Under the pieces are notes generated by a model that searched no databases, was not told where the DNA came from, and worked only from the letters and a program-made list of their open reading frames with translations. This document shows positions 1 through 5,861 of a DNA stretch of 6,765 nt, in pieces. This DNA is from an uncultured Selenomonadales bacterium (lineage in GTDB: Bacteria; Bacillota; Negativicutes; Selenomonadales; Selenomonadaceae). Positions within the stretch are counted from its first letter, which is position 1, and every line of letters starts with the position of its first letter. A program made the position numbers and the translations under genes. The stretch covers positions 1 to 6,765 of the forward strand of contig CALFJC010000094.1 in NCBI GenBank assembly GCA_937877655.1, in the 5' to 3' direction.

Positions 1-33
1 GTCGGCGAAAGCAAAATCTGAATCGAAAATTTT

Positions 34-63
34 CTCTCTGCTCCGCGCAGGGAGCTTTTTTTT
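34..63 (+). terminator. Rho-independent terminator of an upstream gene
   Basis: CTCTCTG (34-40) pairs with CAGGGAG (48-54) through one G-T wobble, leaving a 7-base loop. A run of eight T follows at 56-63. It probably ends transcription of a gene lying left of the window. In frame 1 the first bases read VGESKI and then TGA at 19-21, which could be the tail of that gene, but six codons are too few to claim it. Confidence 0.75.
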
Positions 64-160
64 GCCCGTGATAAAAATCTTCCGAAAAAATCTTTAGCCG
101 CAACGATTTTCAATCGAAATATCAGCGAGGGAAAATTTTTTTTACAGCGGAGGTATCACG

Positions 161-979
161 ATGAAAAAAATTTTTATCGCAATGCTGATTTTGAGTTGCA
201 TAATCTGCGCGGGCTGTTTCCAAGCGAATTTTGATTTGACAATCACGGAAGAAGGCGCGGTCTACAGGACGTGGCGAATCATGGGCACGGCTCCTTTCAG
301 CCAACAGATAGCGAATTTAAAGGCGAAGAACGAAAAACTTTTCCCGAATATCCAAGTAAAAAATTTGGTTGAAGGCGACATGCTCGGCTACGAATTTAAA
401 TTGGCTTATCCCGACATTGAAAGTTTTGCGCAATCGGCGAGCGAATTTTACGGCGCGACCGACGGAAAAAATAAAGGCATCTCGCGCCGCGCAGGTTGGT
501 TTTTTGACGAATACGAATTTGATTTTTATTCTGCCTACCCGCCCGCGAATATTCCTTTGGGCGCGACGATGAATCAGGCAATGTTTTCTGAAGTGATTTA
601 TGACAGCGTGATTAATTTGCCTTATCCCGCCGAGGCAACGAACGCCGATGAAGTTTCGGACGGCGGCAAATTGTTGAAATGGAATTTGGTACCGCTGGTG
701 ATACACGGCGGAGAACGTTCAATGCAAGTGCGCTTTAAAATCTGGCACAGAGAACACGCGGCTTTGACGGCGGCGGCAGAATTATTTTTGTTGACGGCGA
801 CGATTTTTTTCCTAATCAAAGCGCGCTCGGAGGAATTGGAGAAGGCGGCGGCTGATTTACGATTTAAAAGAAATGTCTTCGCGCTTTTGTTCCTTGCCGT
901 GATTTTGATTTCGGCTTACATGTTGGCGACGCCCGTCGTGTTCACCGACGCCGATATAATTTCCGCAACAATTCCTTGA
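161..979 (+). CDS. Predicted membrane-anchored lipoprotein with LppM-like domain
   Basis: The 272-residue product begins with a lipoprotein-type signal peptide: basic MKK, a hydrophobic stretch, then the lipobox-like CAGC with the lipidated cysteine at residue 19. The residue at -3 is Cys rather than the usual Leu, so the lipobox is slightly unusual. The segment after it (CFQANFDLTITEEGAVY) and the mixed exported domain to about residue 195 recall LppM/DUF3153-type lipoproteins; this is a resemblance by eye. Two hydrophobic helices follow, at about 200-220 and 239-261, joined by a charged linker rich in Glu, Lys and Arg. The protein would therefore be tethered at both ends with a large extracytoplasmic domain. 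GGAGG at 149-153 lies 7 bases before the ATG and supports this start. No enzymatic motif is visible and the function is unknown. The gene appears monocistronic, since rpsT downstream has its own promoter. Confidence 0.8.
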   Translation: MKKIFIAMLILSCIICAGCFQANFDLTITEEGAVYRTWRIMGTAPFSQQIANLKAKNEKLFPNIQVKNLVEGDMLGYEFKLAYPDIESFAQSASEFYGATDGKNKGISRRAGWFFDEYEFDFYSAYPPANIPLGATMNQAMFSEVIYDSVINLPYPAEATNADEVSDGGKLLKWNLVPLVIHGGERSMQVRFKIWHREHAALTAAAELFLLTATIFFLIKARSEELEKAAADLRFKRNVFALLFLAVILISAYMLATPVVFTDADIISATIP

Positions 980-1005
980 CAATTTTAAATCCCGTGTGCT
1001 AAAAT
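976..1005 (+). promoter_or_regulatory. rpsT promoter
   Basis: A perfect -35 TTGACA (976-981) and -10 TAAAAT (1000-1005) are separated by 18 bases. A TGC extended -10 element (997-999) precedes the -10. The -35 overlaps the TGA stop codon of the lipoprotein gene (977-979). Transcription would start near 1012, giving a leader of about 28 bases before the S20 start codon. Confidence 0.85.
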
Positions 1006-1039
1006 CACGCAGTTATTGAAAAAAATAGGAGGAATGGCA

Positions 1040-1306
1040 ATGCCGAATATAAAATCATCGGTAAAGAGCATGAAGGTAGACGCGAAACGTCGTGCCCGCA
1101 ACATTTTTGAAAAAACACGCATGAAAAAAGCTCAGAAACAAGTATTGGCTGCGATAGAGGCGGGCGACGCCGAAGAGGCAAAAAAACTTTTATCGGCGGC
1201 GCACAAAGCGATTGACCAAGCGGCGGCGAACAATACGATTCATAAAAATGCGGCGGCTCGCAAAAAATCAAAACTCACTTTGAAAGTCAATGCGATTGGC
1301 GCATAA
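1040..1306 (+). CDS. rpsT: 30S ribosomal protein S20
   Basis: This encodes the primary 16S rRNA-binding protein S20 of the small ribosomal subunit, a three-helix bundle. The 88-residue product starts MPNIKSSVK, carries the basic KRRARN segment near residues 16-21, and has the family-typical IHKNAAARKKSKL near the C-terminus. The length matches the family (about 86-88). The start at 1040 is chosen because AGGAGG (1027-1032) lies 7 bases upstream and because S20 proteins begin this way. An in-frame ATG at 1034 is too close to the Shine-Dalgarno, and one at 1016 lies upstream of it and would add residues foreign to the family. The gene has its own strong promoter at 976-1005 and a terminator at 1315-1342, so it is largely a single-gene unit. 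Some read-through may feed the CYTH operon downstream. Confidence 0.97.
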   Translation: MPNIKSSVKSMKVDAKRRARNIFEKTRMKKAQKQVLAAIEAGDAEEAKKLLSAAHKAIDQAAANNTIHKNAAARKKSKLTLKVNAIGA

Positions 1307-1314
1307 AAAATCAA

Positions 1315-1342
1315 GGGCTTGTCAAACGACGGGCTCTTTTTT
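1315..1342 (+). terminator. Terminator after rpsT
   Basis: GGGCTTGTC (1315-1323) pairs with GACGGGCTC (1328-1336) across an AAAC loop. Three of the nine pairs are G-T wobbles. Six T follow at 1337-1342. The stem begins 8 bases after the rpsT stop codon. The wobbles may make it leaky, which would matter because no separate promoter is evident for the operon that starts at 1388. Confidence 0.8.
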
Positions 1343-1346
1343 CAAT

Positions 1347-1395
1347 TAGGAACCAGTAAATAGGAACTAGGAACTAGGGATTGGGAAATGGGAAT
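1347..1395 (+). repeat. Degenerate heptamer tandem repeat ending in the CYTH start codon
   Basis: Seven consecutive 7-base units can be read: TAGGAAC, CAGTAAA, TAGGAAC, TAGGAAC, TAGGGAT, TGGGAAA, TGGGAAT. Three are identical. The others are progressively diverged, with CAGTAAA the poorest fit. The array fills almost the whole gap between the rpsT terminator and the next gene and includes its ATG (1388-1390). The AGGGA in the fifth unit (1376-1380) lies 7 bases before that ATG and is the likely ribosome binding site. A related copy lies at 2924-2944, and CAATTAGGAACCA is shared exactly between 1343-1355 and 2920-2932. Confidence 0.7.
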
Positions 1396-1837
1396 AGAAA
1401 TCGAGAGAAAATTTTTGGTTGACGCAGAAAAAATATCTGTGGTAAAGTTTGCAAGCGAAGAAAAAATTTCGCAAGGCTATTTATCGCGAGAGCCGACGGT
1501 TAGAGTTCGGCTGAAAAACAATCGCGGCTTCTTGACGATAAAAAGTTTGTCCGACGGAATAAGTCGTCTGGAGTTTGAATACGAAATACCTGCGCGGGAT
1601 GCGGAAGAACTTTTGAATTTATGCGGGGCGCGAGTTTTGAAAAAAATTCGGCGAAAAATTTCATGCGGCGAAAAGATTTGGGAAGTAGATTTTTTTGAAG
1701 GAAAACACGCGGGCTTGATTTTGGCGGAAGTCGAATTGAAAACTCCCGACGAACCCGTCGAATTGCCCGAATGGATTAAGGAAGAAGTAACGGGAGACGA
1801 AAGATTTTACAATTCCAATATGGTAATGACGGATTAA
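1388..1837 (+). CDS. CYTH domain protein, probable inorganic (tri)polyphosphatase
   Basis: The 149-residue protein is a single CYTH (triphosphate tunnel metalloenzyme) domain. Visible hallmarks in order are the N-terminal ExExK motif (E4, E6, K8 in EIERKF), R39 and R41 in VRVRL, K52 in LTIKS, the acidic strand EFEYEI at 62-67, the basic KKIRRK at 85-90, WEVDFFEG at 98-105, AEVELK at 113-118, and the C-terminal EVTGDERFYNSNM. These acidic and basic residues line a tunnel that binds a triphosphate and divalent metal. Single-domain bacterial members of this size usually hydrolyse tripolyphosphate, while class IV adenylate cyclases share the fold, so the substrate cannot be fixed from sequence. 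Translation probably starts from the heptad-repeat-derived AGGGA. The next gene begins almost at once (GTG at 1839), so it is the first gene of a tight operon. Confidence 0.88.
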   Translation: MGIEIERKFLVDAEKISVVKFASEEKISQGYLSREPTVRVRLKNNRGFLTIKSLSDGISRLEFEYEIPARDAEELLNLCGARVLKKIRRKISCGEKIWEVDFFEGKHAGLILAEVELKTPDEPVELPEWIKEEVTGDERFYNSNMVMTD

Positions 1838-1838
1838 G

Positions 1839-2513
1839 GTGGGCGAGTTGGTATCAGAGTGGGAATTATTTTTAAGATTAACGTTGGCTTGCGTTTTGGG
1901 CGGGATAATCGGCTATGAACGACAGAGCAGGCGAAAATCGGCGGGCTTGCGAACAAATGTTTTGGTATGTTTGGGCTCGTGTTTGATAATGGTTTTGAGT
2001 GAGGCATTATATTTCAATGTCGAAGGGCGAACGAATGCAGACCCGGCACGTTTGGCGGCGCAAGTTGTCAGCGGCATAGGATTTTTGGGCGCGGGCGCGA
2101 TAATGAAAGAAGGCTTAACCGTCACGGGCTTAACGACGGCGGCTTGTTTGTGGGTAGTGTCGGGCGTGGGCTTGGCAGTCGGCGCGGGCTATTATTCGGG
2201 AGCACTTTTCACGACGGCATTAATTTTCGCGACGCTCGGAACTTTATCGCGAATTGATGAATGGGTTATGCACGAAAAAAATTTGCTCATAACAATTCAC
2301 ACAAAAGATAAACCGGGGCAGTTGATGAACATAAGTTCCTGCGTAGACGATTTGCAATTAAAAATACGCGACGTAAAAGTCAAAGCGGCGGACGATTCGA
2401 CGGACACGCTGATAATCGAAATGGAAGTTTACAATCACCGAGCGTTGAAAAATGTTATAGTGTTGGATGCAGTCAAGCGAATTGACGGCGTGATTAGTGT
2501 AGACGTAAGTTAA
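1839..2513 (+). CDS. MgtC/SapB family membrane protein with ACT-like domain
   Basis: The 224-residue product is a polytopic inner-membrane protein of the MgtC/SapB family. It shows GGIIGYERQ (21-29), the conserved GLRTNVLVCLG (36-46), DPARLAAQVVSGIGFLGAG (68-86) and the TVTGLTTAACLWV helix (94-106). Four or five hydrophobic helices cover about residues 10-137. Residues 149-224 form a soluble ACT-like domain with the KPGQLMNISSCVDD pattern, a small-ligand-binding module common in the longer family members. MgtC proteins are linked to growth at low magnesium and to restraining F-type ATP synthase in some pathogens; the role here is inferred only. The GTG start at 1839 follows the CYTH stop by one base with a poor ribosome binding site. 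A TTG at 1848 preceded by AAGGTGG (1836-1842) is a credible alternative that would drop three residues. Confidence 0.9.
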   Translation: MGELVSEWELFLRLTLACVLGGIIGYERQSRRKSAGLRTNVLVCLGSCLIMVLSEALYFNVEGRTNADPARLAAQVVSGIGFLGAGAIMKEGLTVTGLTTAACLWVVSGVGLAVGAGYYSGALFTTALIFATLGTLSRIDEWVMHEKNLLITIHTKDKPGQLMNISSCVDDLQLKIRDVKVKAADDSTDTLIIEMEVYNHRALKNVIVLDAVKRIDGVISVDVS

Positions 2514-2525
2514 GGGGGATGAAAA

Positions 2526-2915
2526 ATGAATTATGACATTGTGGATACGATAGTTCGGACGGCGATTGACGCGATACGCAACGCCTATGTTGAGCACGGC
2601 TCGATAGCGACGGGCGCATGTCTTTTGGCGAGCGACGGCACATTGTACAGCGGCTGTGCGATTGACAGCGTGATTCCCGAATTCAAATTGCCCGCAGAGG
2701 TTGTGGTTATGGCGAAGGCAATTTCCGAAGGCAAGCGCGATTTTGATGCAATATCGGTCGTTGCGGACATCGACGGCACTTACACGCCGGACGAATTGAG
2801 CCACAAATTTTTATTGGAGTTCAATGTCAAGGAAATAATTTTGGCGGACATGCAGGGCAATACAAAAGTTATGCCGCTTGAAGAATTGGTACCGTACAAA
2901 GTTCGCCGCCACTGA
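2526..2915 (+). CDS. Cytidine deaminase-like protein lacking the zinc-binding residues
   Basis: The 129-residue product has the length and overall pattern of tetrameric cytidine deaminases. It has an N-terminal helix, TGACLLASDGTLYSGCAID (29-47), a helix with AKAISEGKRDF (63-73), strand ISVVADIDG, helix LLEFNVKEIILAD (96-108), and a C-terminal MPLEELVPY. The catalytic signature is altered. Active enzymes carry [C/H]AE and PCxxC, whose three thiol or imidazole groups hold the zinc. Here the first reads PAE (P56, A57, E58) and the second P-D-E-L-S (88-92), so all three ligands are replaced while the glutamate E58 remains. The reading frame is intact and AAGGGGG (2512-2518) lies 7 bases before the ATG, so it is probably translated. 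Deaminase activity looks unlikely; a nucleoside-binding or structural role is possible. It is the last gene of the CYTH-mgtC operon, 12 bases after mgtC. Confidence 0.8.
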   Translation: MNYDIVDTIVRTAIDAIRNAYVEHGSIATGACLLASDGTLYSGCAIDSVIPEFKLPAEVVVMAKAISEGKRDFDAISVVADIDGTYTPDELSHKFLLEFNVKEIILADMQGNTKVMPLEELVPYKVRRH

Positions 2916-2923
2916 AAAGCAAT

Positions 2924-2944
2924 TAGGAACCAAGAACTAGAGAG
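2924..2944 (+). repeat. Second copy of the TAGGAAC heptamer repeat
   Basis: Three 7-base units (TAGGAAC, CAAGAAC, TAGAGAG) follow the deaminase-like gene. Together with the preceding bases they repeat CAATTAGGAACCA (2920-2932), identical to 1343-1355, and then AGAACTAGAGAG, close to the upstream GGAACTAGGGA. The repeat touches the left end of the IS remnant at 2945, so the three-gene operon has a copy on each side. Confidence 0.6.
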
Positions 2945-3462
2945 TGTTCACACTATTGAGTAAAGAAGAATAATCAAGTAAAATAACAAAATGGAACTTA
3001 CACAAGAATAATATGATAAGGTAGAAAAATATCTGCCGAAACAACGCGGAAACGTTAAAATTAATAATTTCCAATTTCTCAATGCGATATTGTATGTAGC
3101 CGAAAACGGAGTGGAGGGCATTGCCAAAGGAGTATGGTAATTGGCATACGATATGCATGCGCAAGCGGGGCTAAAAAAAAAAGCGGAGAGCAACGGGACG
3201 CGGCGGGCTTACCACCAAGATTCATACGCTTGCTGTCTCTGACAAAGTGATTTTGAATTTTTCATTGTCGAGCGGAGCGGCTAATGATTCACCCGAAGGA
3301 ATGAAATTACTTTTTTTCACGCCTGCCACCGAACGAAAACAATTTCTCCTTATGGATTTCGCGTTTGAAACGTTTCAGACGCATACTCGTTACGACAAGT
3401 TGGATATTCTTTTTGCCGATTTTATCCTTTTTGTACTTATTCTTGATTCTTTAGTGTGAACA
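2945..3462 (+). mobile_element. Decayed IS5-family insertion sequence with intact inverted ends
   Basis: Perfect 11-bp terminal inverted repeats bound the element: TGTTCACACTA at 2945-2955 and TAGTGTGAACA at 3452-3462. The body carries remnants of an IS5-family (IS427/IS1031-like) transposase, annotated separately. At about 518 bp it is well short of the roughly 830 bp expected for a complete member, because internal sequence has been lost. No convincing target-site duplication is seen: the left flank ends GAG and the right flank starts TTA, so the ends may extend further or the flanks have diverged. As in many such elements, the transposase stop codon (3457-3459) lies inside the right terminal repeat. 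Apart from this element and the repeat before it, I see nothing coding between 2916 and 3528. Confidence 0.82.
2991..3459 (+). pseudogene. IS5-family transposase remnant
   Basis: Translation from the ATG at 2991 reads MELTQE, stop (TAA at 3009-3011), then YDKVEKYLPKQRGNVKINN and LNAILYVAENG, the usual N-terminus of IS5-type transposases; the stop sits where Gln (CAA) is expected. After AENG at 3110 the frame shifts by one, and WRALPKEYGNWHTI resumes at 3112. About five bases coding for Cys-Lys seem to have been lost there. A second stop (TAA, 3172-3174) lies beside an A-rich junction where the segment carrying the first catalytic Asp is missing. The same frame continues with ATGRGGLTTKIHTL and LLMDFAFE (the second-Asp region, usually MDRAYEG). 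A further deletion removes the catalytic Glu region, and then the C-terminus TRYDKLDILFADF to LDSLV is intact. It cannot make active transposase. Confidence 0.88.
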
Positions 3463-3489
3463 TTACATGGCAACAGGGCTGTTGGTTAC

Positions 3490-3530
3490 AAAAAAATTCC
3501 TCCGCCAAAATTTCTGACGGAGGTTTTTTT
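3490..3530. terminator. Bidirectional terminator between the IS remnant and nrdD
   Basis: CCTCCGCCA (3499-3507) pairs with TGACGGAGG (3515-3523), apart from one C-A mismatch, around a 7-base loop. Seven A lie on the left (3490-3496) and seven T on the right (3524-3530), so the hairpin has a U-tract when read from either strand. On the minus strand it starts only a few bases after the nrdD stop codon and serves as the nrdD terminator. It also shields nrdD from transcription coming through the IS remnant. Confidence 0.88.
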
Positions 3531-5724
3531 ATTTGCCGTCGGGCTTTAATCGCTTAATATGAAAAGTTCCCGCTTCAAATTCTTTTCTGTGACAATGCGG
3601 ACATTCATTGGCGATAATCCCCGTGTAGCCGCAAACAGGATCGCGGTCAACAGGATGATTAATCGAAAAATATCCCATGTCGGCATCATGCATCGCTCGA
3701 ACGAGAGCTTCAAACGCAGAAAGATTTTTTGTTGGATCGCCGTCCATTTCGATATAAGCAATATGCCCAGCATTGCAAATCGCATGATACGGAGCCTCAA
3801 TCCTAATCTTGTCGCCCGCGCAGATTGGAAAATAAACGGGCACATGACTTGAATTGGTCATATAAGGGCGGTCGGTCACGCCTTTTATATTCCCGTAAAT
3901 TTTTTTGTTTGAACGCTGAAATTGTCCCGCCGTCGACTCGGCAGGCGTTCCAAACGTCGTCCAATTTCTTTTCTCGCGCTTTGTATAATCGTCCGTTCTT
4001 TCGCGAAGATGTCCGACAATTTTTAAGCCGAGTTCTTGCGCCTTTTCGCTTTGTCCGTGATGCTTGCCGATTAAAGCAACGAGACATTCAGCCAAACCGC
4101 AAAATCCTATTGAATAACTCGCATGTTTCAAAACGTCCTTGATTTTGTCGGTCGGCTTGAGTTTTTCCGAATCCATCCAGACGCCCTGCCCCATCAAGAA
4201 CGGGAAATTATAAACATGCTTTTCCTCAATCGTCTTTAATCGGAGCAACAAATAATCGTGGCAAATGGTTATGTATTTATCAAAGAGCCTGAAAAATTCT
4301 TCGACGTTGCCTTTTGATTCGAGCGCGAGCTTGGGAAGATTTATCGTCACGAAGGCGAAATTTCCGCGACTGCCGGACTCTTCGCGCCCGTTGACATTCG
4401 ACATAACACGAGTTCGGCAACCCATCGTCGCAACGCAACTGTTGTAATCGCCGGGCTTGTAATATTGCAAATTATACGGCGCGTCGATATTTACGAAGTT
4501 CGGGAAAAGTCTCTTCGCGCTGACTTTACACGCCAAACGAAACAAATCGTAATTCGGATCGTCAACGTTGTAATTTACTCCGCTTTTAAGTTGAAAAACA
4601 CTTATCGGGAAAATGGGAGTTTCGCCGTTGCCGAGCCCCGCTTCAATGGCATTCAAAACTTCGCGAATCACAAGCCGTCCTTCCGGCGAAGTATCCATAC
4701 CGTAATTTATCGAGCTGAACGGAACTTGCGCACCCGCCCTGCTGTGGAGCGTGTTGAAATTGTGAATCAAAGCTTCCATTGCCTGATGAGTTTCTTCCTC
4801 AACGTCCGCGCAGGCTTGCCGATAAATTTTCCCCGCGATTTTTTTCGAGCCGATAATCGCCGTCAAGTTTTCGACGGCGGCGGGATTTTCTCCCTCCGAA
4901 TAAGTGCAAACATTAAAATCAATTTCGCCCGCCGCTTCCACCTCACAGAATTCGCAGGCGCGTTTTATCTCGTCTTTTATCGCCTTCTTGAAAGATTTTT
5001 TTACACCTTCAGCCATAGCATAATCAAAAGCGTTTATGCTCTGCCCGCCAAACATATCGTTTTGGTTGCTCTGAATAGCTATGCAAGCCAGCGACGCATA
5101 AGAACGAATTGAATTCGGCTCGCGAAGGAAACCGTGCCCCGTCGAAAAGCCGCCGTGAAAAAGTTTCAGCAAATCGATTTGGCAACAGTTAAAAGTTATC
5201 AGCGAAAAATCTTTGTCATGGATATGAATCCAGTTTTCTTTGTCCGCCTTCGCAAATTCTTCGGGCAAAACGTAGTTGTCAACGAAATGCTTTGAACTTT
5301 CCGCGCCGAGCTTTAACATAATGCCCATTGAAGCATCCGTGTTGATGTTGGCATTGTCGCGCTTGAGATCAATGTCTACCGAGTCGGCAAAAAAAATGTC
5401 GCGGTAAGTGTCCATCAATTTTTTCTGCGCGGCTCGCCGTTGAGAATGTTTTTGGCGATAAACGATGAACTGTTTGGCAACGTCAAAGAAGCCGTGCGCC
5501 ATCAAACATTTCTCGACTTGATCTTGAATCGCCTCGACGCCGATAATTTCGCTCTCGGCAATGGCGCGCTCGACGGAATCCGTCACAAGCTCCAATTCTT
5601 CGGACGAAAGTTTATCGGCGGGCGTCGTCGCGTCTCGATTCGCTCCGGCTATCGCGTTAAAAATTTTTTTCCTGTCGTAATTTACCTTTTGCCCCGACCG
5701 TTTGCGAACTTTTGTCAGCTGCAT
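3529..5724 (-). CDS. nrdD: Anaerobic (class III) ribonucleotide reductase large subunit, without a visible glycyl-radical motif
   Basis: NrdD reduces ribonucleoside triphosphates to deoxy forms under anaerobic conditions, using a glycyl radical made by the activase NrdG. The 731-residue product has an N-terminal ATP-cone (about 3-93, VRKRSGQKVNYDRKKIFNAI) for allosteric control. The class III barrel follows, with ITFNCCQID (176-184), FGGQSINAFD (225-234), NYGMDTSPEGR (340-350), CVATMGCRTR (430-439, probably holding the thiyl-radical cysteine) and SIGFCGLAE (538-546). The C-terminal zinc segment reads DPVCGYTG and CPHC (695-711), with Asp where the first Cys of a four-Cys site is usual. The protein then ends in HIKRLKPDGK, exactly where relatives carry the RxxGY glycyl-radical loop. 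The ATG at 5724 follows AGGAGG by 7 bases; an in-frame TTG at 5742 lies upstream of that site and is not favoured. No nrdG lies beside it. Confidence 0.9.
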   Translation of the reverse strand: MQLTKVRKRSGQKVNYDRKKIFNAIAGANRDATTPADKLSSEELELVTDSVERAIAESEIIGVEAIQDQVEKCLMAHGFFDVAKQFIVYRQKHSQRRAAQKKLMDTYRDIFFADSVDIDLKRDNANINTDASMGIMLKLGAESSKHFVDNYVLPEEFAKADKENWIHIHDKDFSLITFNCCQIDLLKLFHGGFSTGHGFLREPNSIRSYASLACIAIQSNQNDMFGGQSINAFDYAMAEGVKKSFKKAIKDEIKRACEFCEVEAAGEIDFNVCTYSEGENPAAVENLTAIIGSKKIAGKIYRQACADVEEETHQAMEALIHNFNTLHSRAGAQVPFSSINYGMDTSPEGRLVIREVLNAIEAGLGNGETPIFPISVFQLKSGVNYNVDDPNYDLFRLACKVSAKRLFPNFVNIDAPYNLQYYKPGDYNSCVATMGCRTRVMSNVNGREESGSRGNFAFVTINLPKLALESKGNVEEFFRLFDKYITICHDYLLLRLKTIEEKHVYNFPFLMGQGVWMDSEKLKPTDKIKDVLKHASYSIGFCGLAECLVALIGKHHGQSEKAQELGLKIVGHLRERTDDYTKREKRNWTTFGTPAESTAGQFQRSNKKIYGNIKGVTDRPYMTNSSHVPVYFPICAGDKIRIEAPYHAICNAGHIAYIEMDGDPTKNLSAFEALVRAMHDADMGYFSINHPVDRDPVCGYTGIIANECPHCHRKEFEAGTFHIKRLKPDGK

Positions 5725-5730
5725 GTGTCT

Positions 5731-5739
5731 CCCTCCTTT
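5731..5739 (-). promoter_or_regulatory. nrdD ribosome binding site
   Basis: Read on the minus strand this is AAAGGAGGG, near-perfect against the 16S rRNA tail, with 7 bases between AGGAGG and the ATG at 5724-5722. It decides the nrdD start in favour of this ATG over the in-frame TTG at 5742, which lies upstream of it. Confidence 0.9.
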
Positions 5740-5755
5740 CAATTTTAGTGGCGCG

Positions 5756-5784
5756 ATTATATCATTTCAAAATTCCCTTGAAAA
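5756..5784 (-). promoter_or_regulatory. nrdD promoter
   Basis: On the minus strand TTTTCA (-35, plus-strand bases 5784-5779) is followed after 17 bases by a perfect TATAAT (-10, bases 5761-5756) preceded by TGA, an extended -10. Transcription would start near 5750, giving a short leader of about 25 bases. I saw no NrdR-box pair around it. Confidence 0.72.
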
Positions 5785-5861
5785 GCTTCCAAAAACGGCG
5801 GCAGGACGCCAACAAAATTTTTAAGCAAGGCGCAATGCGATTTCACAAACTAAAATTTTTT

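Noticed and set aside
1..21. Six codons VGESKI ending in TGA as the tail of an upstream gene
   Set aside because: It is suggestive because a terminator follows, but too short to support a coding call.
104..116. Small hairpin CGATT-TTC-AATCG in the lipoprotein gene leader
   Set aside because: Five pairs with a three-base loop in AT-rich sequence is weak. No riboswitch or attenuator structure could be built around it, and no convincing promoter was found nearby.
317..706. Minus-strand open frame of 129 codons opposite the lipoprotein gene
   Set aside because: The composition is a shadow of the plus-strand gene (rich in Arg, Phe and Ile), with no ribosome binding site or family resemblance. 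The sense gene has a signal peptide and a good ribosome binding site.
2358..2804. Minus-strand open frame spanning the end of mgtC and the deaminase-like gene
   Set aside because: It overlaps two convincing plus-strand genes and shows no domain or initiation signal.
2937..3193. Minus-strand open frames within the IS remnant
   Set aside because: They are antisense to recognisable transposase segments and have no family resemblance.
3247..3459. 70-codon plus-strand open frame as an independent small protein
   Set aside because: It is the C-terminal part of the broken IS5-family transposase, in the same frame as the segment from 3112. It is covered by the pseudogene entry.
3471..3484. Short palindrome CAACAG-GG-CTGTTG
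   Set aside because: The stem is only five usable pairs with no T-tract. It lies next to a much better terminator and could easily be chance.
4465..5112. Long plus-strand open frame of 215 codons opposite nrdD
   Set aside because: It lies entirely antisense to a well-conserved nrdD, has no recognisable domain and no clear ribosome binding site. Its length is explained by the codon bias of nrdD on the other strand.
5762..5861. Possible NrdR boxes or a riboswitch in the nrdD/pyrK intergenic region
   Set aside because: No pair of sites resembling the NrdR consensus and no recognisable riboswitch core was seen. Both leaders are only about 25 bases long.
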